From assembly GCA_964572225.1 (NCBI GenBank), contig CAZNFR010000106.1, positions 1 through 10,427 on the forward strand: a stretch of DNA of 10,427 nt, in the 5' to 3' direction. Positions 5,989 to 10,427 of this stretch are shown here, one piece after another. Every line of letters begins with the position of its first letter. The first letter of the stretch is position 1. The stretch is from CAZNFR01 sp964572225 (GTDB lineage Bacteria; Bacteroidota; Bacteroidia; Bacteroidales; GCA-2748055). Under the pieces are notes generated by a model. That model did no database searches. It saw only the letters and a program-made list of their open reading frames with translations, and was not told where the DNA came from. The position numbers and the translations under genes are program-made.

Positions 5989-6699
5989 CTATTTAAATCT
6001 TTCCTTCGCGTCTTCGAGGATTTTTATAGTAGCGGTAGCCCCGCAACGGGAGCAGCCCAGCTCCTGCACCTTCAGGAGTCCGTCGAGTGTTCTTACCCCT
6101 CCGGCTGCTTTCACTTTGATTCCCGGATCCGAATGCTTGCGCATAAGTCTGAGATCGTGTTCCGTGGCCCCCTCATAGGAATATTTGCCATCATCTCCCT
6201 TCACAAATCCGAATCCTGATGAGGTTTTTACATAATCAATCTTCAGCTTGCTGCAAATCTCACACAAACGGATCTTGTATTTATCCTCCGGTAAATAGTC
6301 GTTCTCGAAGATCACCTTAAGTACCGCATTGTGTTTTTTGGTGATCGCCACGAGGGTGGATAACTCCTCTTCGACATAATCCCACTGCTCTCCCAGCACT
6401 TTACCGATATTCACCACCATATCAATCTCGGTAGCCCCGTCTTCTATCGCCTTTTCGGTTTCAAAAGCCTTCACTTCAATGCTGCTGTTCCCGTGGGGAA
6501 AGCCGATCACACAACCTACCTCCACATCAGAACCCTTAAGCAGTTCTGCAGCCATCTTGGTGGCATAGGGTTTAACACATACCGAAGCTACGTTGTATTT
6601 CAATGCAACTTCGCATTCCCGTTTCAAGTCTTCATCCGTTAGCGTAGGGTGAAGAATTGAATGGTCGATCATTTTGGCCAGTTCCTGTACTTTGTCCAT
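5989..6699 (-). CDS. deoC: Deoxyribose-phosphate aldolase
   Basis: Cytoplasmic class I aldolase splitting 2-deoxy-D-ribose 5-phosphate into glyceraldehyde 3-phosphate and acetaldehyde, the last step of deoxynucleoside catabolism. It has 236 residues, normal for the short DeoC form. The TIM barrel can be followed: IDHSILHPTLT at the start, VCVKPYAT, VGCVIGFPHG, EIDMVVNIGK (Asp93, the proton relay), YVKTSSGFG (Lys158, the Schiff-base lysine) and IKVKAAGGVRT (Lys197, the second active lysine). Nothing essential is missing. It lies 66 bases after gntR on the same strand and is probably co-transcribed; only a poor promoter match was seen in the gap. No other deo gene (deoA, deoD, deoB) is present, so the source of deoxyribose phosphate lies elsewhere. 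Confidence 0.96.
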   Translation of the reverse strand: MDKVQELAKMIDHSILHPTLTDEDLKRECEVALKYNVASVCVKPYATKMAAELLKGSDVEVGCVIGFPHGNSSIEVKAFETEKAIEDGATEIDMVVNIGKVLGEQWDYVEEELSTLVAITKKHNAVLKVIFENDYLPEDKYKIRLCEICSKLKIDYVKTSSGFGFVKGDDGKYSYEGATEHDLRLMRKHSDPGIKVKAAGGVRTLDGLLKVQELGCSRCGATATIKILEDAKERFK

Positions 6700-6765
6700 G
6701 TCTTAAAATGTTTATTAGTTTTTAAAATTGATTTTCGCAAAAAGTGGGATTTATGGATGCAATTA

Positions 6766-7479
6766 TCATATATAACGATCACTCGATAAAAAATAGTTTC
6801 CGGTATTGCAATATAATGAGCTGTAAACGTGCATTTTATCCCTGTTGGTCGTGTATCTTCGGTAGATCAGGATCAAAGGGCTGCCCGGGGGAGTGTCCAG
6901 TACATAACTCATGTGAGGATCAGCCGGGATAGCTTTAATATCCTGAGACAGATTTACAATCTCAATCTCATACCTCTGCCTCAGAGTGGTAAAAAGAGAT
7001 CCTTCAACCAGCGGTTCATTCAGAAAATCCTCCAATCCGATATTCGGAACATAGGTGTGCTCCAGCATCACCGGCTCTTCCTCCACAAACCTTAGCCGGT
7101 GAAAAAAGATCAGGTTGGTTTGCTGCTCCTCCCTCGAGGGCCTGTAAAAAAAGTTTTTCGGCCAGGGGAGAAAAATCGGATCCTGAAGGAAAACCGACCG
7201 GATCTTTTGCTCCTTCTTTCCCAAAACCTCAGAAAAGCCCCGAAACGAAAGCAGTCCGAGCGATTTTCGGCTAAGCTCCACCATGCTGCCTTTACCCTGC
7301 TTTTTTACAATGTAACCTTCATTTACCAGCATATCCAACGCTTTCCTGACAGTTGACCGGGTTACCGAGTACTGCCGGCATAATTCATGCTCGGACGGAA
7401 GAAACCCACCCTCAGGTATTACCCCCGTGAGGATGCTTTTCTTTAAGTCTTGGAATAATATTTCGTATTGTAAAGGCAT
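6766..7479 (-). CDS. GntR-family transcriptional regulator, HutC type (UTRA domain)
   Basis: 237 residues. The N-terminal winged helix (about 3-66) is classic GntR: LQYEILFQDLKKSILTG, then LPSEHELCRQYSVTRSTVRK, then the wing NEGYIVKKQGKGS. Residues about 75-235 form a UTRA ligand domain of the HutC subfamily, with FHRLRFVEEEPVMLEHTYVP and the closing PLILIYRRYT and MHVYSSLYCN strands. HutC regulators usually sense sugar phosphates, amino sugars or histidine catabolites; this one precedes deoC, so a deoxyribose or nucleoside-derived ligand is a reasonable guess. The start at 7479 must be right, since any later Met would remove the DNA-binding helix. The -7 box ends only 4 bases before this ATG, so the mRNA may be leaderless. 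A dyad on its own promoter suggests autorepression. Confidence 0.94.
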   Translation of the reverse strand: MPLQYEILFQDLKKSILTGVIPEGGFLPSEHELCRQYSVTRSTVRKALDMLVNEGYIVKKQGKGSMVELSRKSLGLLSFRGFSEVLGKKEQKIRSVFLQDPIFLPWPKNFFYRPSREEQQTNLIFFHRLRFVEEEPVMLEHTYVPNIGLEDFLNEPLVEGSLFTTLRQRYEIEIVNLSQDIKAIPADPHMSYVLDTPPGSPLILIYRRYTTNRDKMHVYSSLYCNTGNYFLSSDRYI

Positions 7480-7483
7480 GGGG

Positions 7484-7514
7484 CAAATATAGGAAATTTT
7501 ACTTGTACGGACAA
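7484..7514 (-). promoter_or_regulatory. Promoter of gntR (and probably deoC)
   Basis: On the minus strand TTG (7512-7514), 20 bases, then TATATTTG (7484-7491), a complete match to the Bacteroidota consensus. Only CCCC separates the box from the ATG at 7479, placing the transcription start at or next to the start codon. Confidence 0.7.
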
Positions 7515-7515
7515 G
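7502..7515. promoter_or_regulatory. Likely GntR operator
   Basis: CTTGT-ACGG-ACAAG is a perfect 5-bp dyad with a 4-base spacer. It contains the GT-N4-AC core known for HutC-subfamily operators, and it covers the -33 element of the gntR promoter. The position fits autorepression; binding is inferred. Confidence 0.65.
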
Positions 7516-7516
7516 C

Positions 7517-7585
7517 TGGAAGAATGGGGATATGGGGATTTGGGGATATGGGGATTTGGGGATAGGGGGATAGGGGGATTTATTT
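7517..7585. repeat. Period-8 G-rich tandem repeat, possible rut site or G-quadruplex
   Basis: Seven runs of four or five G on the plus strand start at 7526, 7534, 7542, 7550, 7558, 7565 and 7573, in units of GGGGATAT, GGGGATTT and GGGGGATA. The stretch 7517-7585 has no C on the plus strand. The minus-strand transcript leaving the glycoside hydrolase gene is therefore C-rich and G-free for 69 bases, the typical make-up of a Rho-loading site. The plus strand could form G-quadruplexes. Confidence 0.8.
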
Positions 7586-9814
7586 CAGGACTACGTAAAT
7601 GCAATCTTCGGGGAGGTCGAGGATTACGACGTCTCCGTCTTTTCGTTTGAGGTCGAGGGTTTCGACGGGGTAGCCGGCATTATCGAGCTTTACGGCTTCG
7701 GTAACGTTGAGGTTTCGGAGTTCTATCCGCATCTTGAGGCGTTCGGCCTTCCAGGGCATGTTTCCGGTACTCAGGATACGGTATCCCTGCAGGGTATCGT
7801 TGTTGGTTTCGAATTGTGCCGGTTCTTCTTTCCATCCTTCCGGACGATAGACCGTGCCGGCCTGGATCAGGATCTTTTCGGATTCCAGGAGGAGCTTATC
7901 ATCCAGGGGCACAATGGAAAGGGTCGCGTAATCATCAATACTCTTTACCGAGAGTCCGTCCAGAATATACCCCACATCCCCTCCCAGAAATCCGGAGATC
8001 CCCTTCGCATAGGGTGTGTCGAGGGTAAAAATGCCCTTACCGTAGTTCAGGCTCATTTGTCCGGTGGAAGAAACCACGGTTTTTTCCTCTGTGTTCACCA
8101 GATTCTTAAAATCGTTGTCAACCGTCCAGCTATAATTCTTACTTTGATAATCGGATACCACCTTACCTGTTAGGAAAATAAGGGGATTTACTTCCTGCTC
8201 CCCGGAACCCCCATTATTGTTGAAATCTGCATCCCGGTTGGGATCGTAACTGTTTTCTTCGCAAAGCACCGGGATCTTCCTCTCGTATATATCCATAGGG
8301 GAACGGTTCTCCCTGAGCATGGTTTTCCCTTCCGCAATGTAATTCATTCTGAACATCAGGGCATTGGCCGGAAACATAAACACCCCTCCCGGAGTTGAGT
8401 AGGTCCAGCGGTTGAGGGGATGGGTCCCGTCTTCCAGTTCGATGAAGCGGAAGTAAGGATCCTCCATGAGTCCGGCTGTATTAATGTTAAACCAGTAGTA
8501 GGAGTCCACTCCCGTAAGCGACATATAGGATGCGATGAGCAGGGGGGCTTCCGACTGGTATTTATGGGGAAGGTTCCAACCGCTCTCCGTTACAATCATG
8601 GGCATACCTTTGGTCTGCTTGATATTCACCGGAATGGATACCGGATTTTTAAGTGCGGAAACACCCTGGTAGTGATCTCCGGATTGAATTCTCCAGCCCG
8701 AGAACTCCCCGTGGTGACCCGGAGCAAAATAGCGGTTTACAGCCGAAACCTCGCAGGCGGTATAGGTAAGCCGCTCGGCATCGAAAAGCCGGCATGGATC
8801 GGCCGTTTTCCAGTTGTTGGCATTGATGAGCTGACTGCAACCAAGGTCATTCCGGTAGTAATCATGAATTTCCTTATAAAAATCATACTGCACCTCCGTA
8901 AGGAATTCCATCTGATCGGTCATCCTCAGTTGGGCGTCTCCCTCGGCAGGGTTGGTCAGCTCCCAGGTTATAAAAAGTCCGAACTTATCATTTTTCACAT
9001 CCTTGGGAAGGCTGAAACCATTCCATGCTTCACTGGCTTTTGCATAACTTCCGTACTTCTCGATAAGCCATTGCGTAAACTGCCGGCTCACTTCACTCTC
9101 CAGCTCCGGTTTGATACTCTGAAAGGTCCAGAAGAAGAGTCCGTCTTCATTCTTGACCTGGATGAGTCCCACCGCAGGTTCGTCTTTCAGCGGGATCCCG
9201 TTATAGGGATTATTTTCGGTATACAGGTATTTCACCCAGGACTTATAAGCTTCTTTCAGGGTGTCGCTAAAATACATAACCCCCCAGAGTGCATCCTTCC
9301 CTGAATACCCTTCAATTCCCCATTCCTCCGGCACCCATCCCCCCATATGTCCGTTGTGCGCCCAGAAAGGCGAAATGGTCGAATAAATCCCTTCCTTTTT
9401 CATGGCAGCCACCATTTTCCAGATGGCATCCACCTCAGAGGTGTCTACCCAGTTGATCATTGTCCCTTTTCCCGCCGGATTGATGGAGGTGTGAAAGCGG
9501 ACCATATTCACTCCCATTTTGGCGAGGAAGCGAGCCAGGTAAGCGGCCTCTTCGGGGGTATGGTCTTTTATTCCGGATACGTTGGCCGACCAGAAGCGGA
9601 CGGGCTTTCCGTCTCCCCTCACAAAGCTTTCCCCGTCTTCCGAAAGCCTTACAAAGCCATGCATCCCTGCTTCTTCCTCGTTAAGGTACCTCAGGTCCAT
9701 GAGGGCTTCCCCGCTGAAGGGGTCCTCCGAATAGGTAAAGGTCCAGGGTTCCGTGTTCATGTTACATGCACCTGCAAGTCCCAGTATCAGAAATAAAAAA
9801 GTCCGAATTTTCAT
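7580..9814 (-). CDS. Lipoprotein glycoside hydrolase, clan GH-A (GH5/GH2/GH42-like barrel)
   Basis: 744 residues. The signal sequence (MKIRTFLFLILGLAGA) ends before Cys17, so the enzyme is lipid-anchored outside the inner membrane. A short beta region (FVRLSEDGESFVRGDGKPVRFWSANV) leads into a (beta/alpha)8 barrel, starting near residue 75 with RFLAKMGVNMVRFHTS. Candidate acid/base is Glu223 in LIQVKNED, and candidate nucleophile is Glu410 in MIVTESGW; this Asn-Glu plus late Glu pattern marks clan GH-A retaining enzymes. Trp and His rich stretches (FWAHNGHMGGW, YYWFN) likely line the sugar site. Residues from about 490 to 744 look like one or two beta-sandwich domains ending in DCIYVVLK. The exact GH family and substrate cannot be read. 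It follows the M28 peptidase gene by 30 bases, so they form one operon. The stop codon touches the G-rich repeat. Confidence 0.88.
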   Translation of the reverse strand: MKIRTFLFLILGLAGACNMNTEPWTFTYSEDPFSGEALMDLRYLNEEEAGMHGFVRLSEDGESFVRGDGKPVRFWSANVSGIKDHTPEEAAYLARFLAKMGVNMVRFHTSINPAGKGTMINWVDTSEVDAIWKMVAAMKKEGIYSTISPFWAHNGHMGGWVPEEWGIEGYSGKDALWGVMYFSDTLKEAYKSWVKYLYTENNPYNGIPLKDEPAVGLIQVKNEDGLFFWTFQSIKPELESEVSRQFTQWLIEKYGSYAKASEAWNGFSLPKDVKNDKFGLFITWELTNPAEGDAQLRMTDQMEFLTEVQYDFYKEIHDYYRNDLGCSQLINANNWKTADPCRLFDAERLTYTACEVSAVNRYFAPGHHGEFSGWRIQSGDHYQGVSALKNPVSIPVNIKQTKGMPMIVTESGWNLPHKYQSEAPLLIASYMSLTGVDSYYWFNINTAGLMEDPYFRFIELEDGTHPLNRWTYSTPGGVFMFPANALMFRMNYIAEGKTMLRENRSPMDIYERKIPVLCEENSYDPNRDADFNNNGGSGEQEVNPLIFLTGKVVSDYQSKNYSWTVDNDFKNLVNTEEKTVVSSTGQMSLNYGKGIFTLDTPYAKGISGFLGGDVGYILDGLSVKSIDDYATLSIVPLDDKLLLESEKILIQAGTVYRPEGWKEEPAQFETNNDTLQGYRILSTGNMPWKAERLKMRIELRNLNVTEAVKLDNAGYPVETLDLKRKDGDVVILDLPEDCIYVVLK

Positions 9815-9844
9815 AATTCTGCGGTTTTGTCTGTTTACAACATC

Positions 9845-10427
9845 CTACTCCATCCAGTCGTCCGAATTGGCAAAATCCCATACATTCAGGTAACAAAGCC
9901 GGATAATATCGGTCATTTTCGGAAAATTCACCAATTCGACATGGTCATCGGGCTGATGATATTCCGGCGGAAATCCGGCCATAAAATAGAAATAGGGAAT
10001 TCCTTTTTGCGCAAATGGGGCATGATCGCTACCCCCCCGGGCCGTTTCCGAGGGTCTGAAGCGGATATCCAGGTTAAGCCCATAATTATCCCTGTTCAGA
10101 CTGGTAAATTTTTCCAGCATAGGAAAGCTGCTGGTATAGGACATGCTCACCTGATTCTTCTCCTCATCGTCGGCATCATCCCGGGAGATCATATCCAGGT
10201 TCAGGTTAAGAATGGTTTTTTGCTCGTTCCAGGGATGATCGGCATAGTATTTCGATCCCCATAACCCCTTTTCCTCACCCGTCCATGCGGCAAAGATGAT
10301 GGTCTTTTCAGGCTTCTCTCCGGTTGCCATACAGGCCTTGGCGATAGTCATGATCCCCACCGTACCCGAAGAATTGTCGTCGGCCCCGTTCCAGATATAT
10401 CCCTCGTGTTTCCCGAGGTGATCGTAG
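9845..10427 (-). CDS. M28 family zinc metallopeptidase, C-terminal part
   Basis: The frame runs off the right edge and its 5' end is outside the window; about 194 residues are present. The full co-catalytic zinc set of M28 aminopeptidases is visible in order: His in YDHLGKHEG, bridging Asp in NGADDNSSGT, the Glu-Glu pair in WTGEEKGLWGSKYYA (general base and ligand), Asp in LNLDMISRDD, and His in GGSDHAPFAQKGIPY. The C-terminus (YHQPDDHVELVNFPKM to DDWME) is the usual closing helix region. An internal GTG at 10360 is not the start, because catalytic residues lie before it. Such proteins are normally exported in Bacteroidota, but the signal peptide is not in view. First of a two-gene unit with the glycoside hydrolase. 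Confidence 0.93.
   Translation of the reverse strand, partial: YDHLGKHEGYIWNGADDNSSGTVGIMTIAKACMATGEKPEKTIIFAAWTGEEKGLWGSKYYADHPWNEQKTILNLNLDMISRDDADDEEKNQVSMSYTSSFPMLEKFTSLNRDNYGLNLDIRFRPSETARGGSDHAPFAQKGIPYFYFMAGFPPEYHQPDDHVELVNFPKMTDIIRLCYLNVWDFANSDDWME

Noticed and set aside
8420..9304. 294-codon frame opposite the glycoside hydrolase gene
   Set aside because: Shadow of the hydrolase reading frame; the hydrolase has signal peptide and catalytic motifs, the shadow has none.

Overview
The window looks like chromosome of a Bacteroidota member, probably a carbohydrate-degrading Bacteroidales/Marinilabiliales-type organism. The evidence is a 728-residue RNase R without the basic tail, exported lipoproteins with Bacteroidota-style signals, weak or absent Shine-Dalgarno sites, and three promoters that fit the Bacteroidota pattern TTG-N20-TAnnTTT(G/A). 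The organism cannot be named from the sequence alone.

Layout. (1) 1-139: C-terminal tail of an unassigned plus-strand gene, convergent with a TetR regulator (188-784, minus). (2) 971-3157, minus: rnr (RNase R); a hairpin follows its stop codon. (3) 3158-5988: a plus-strand, visibly AT-richer block between the minus-strand housekeeping genes. It holds non-coding repeats and palindromes (3202-3634), an orphan lipoprotein gene (3724-4194), a 335-base gap, and a two-gene toxin-antitoxin operon (4530-5884): an MqsR-like toxin followed, with an ATGA overlap, by an antitoxin that joins an MqsA-like half to a SocA/Panacea (DUF4065) domain. A strong two-tier hairpin (5904-5949) separates this block from deoC. 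(4) 5989-7479, minus: a HutC-type GntR regulator followed by deoC, probably co-transcribed, with a dyad on the GntR promoter. (5) 7517-7585: a period-8 G-rich tandem repeat. (6) 7580-10427, minus: an M28 metallopeptidase (5' end outside the window) followed by a lipoprotein clan GH-A glycoside hydrolase, 30 bases apart.

How the parts fit. rnr does RNA turnover and tetR is an independent local regulator. The middle block looks acquired, and its toxin-antitoxin pair is the best candidate for an unusual system. GntR probably represses itself and, through read-through, deoC. The peptidase and glycosidase form a separate export unit for polymer degradation. Its transcript would end in a C-rich, G-free stretch that could serve Rho. 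I found no tRNA, rRNA, CRISPR array or intact insertion sequence.
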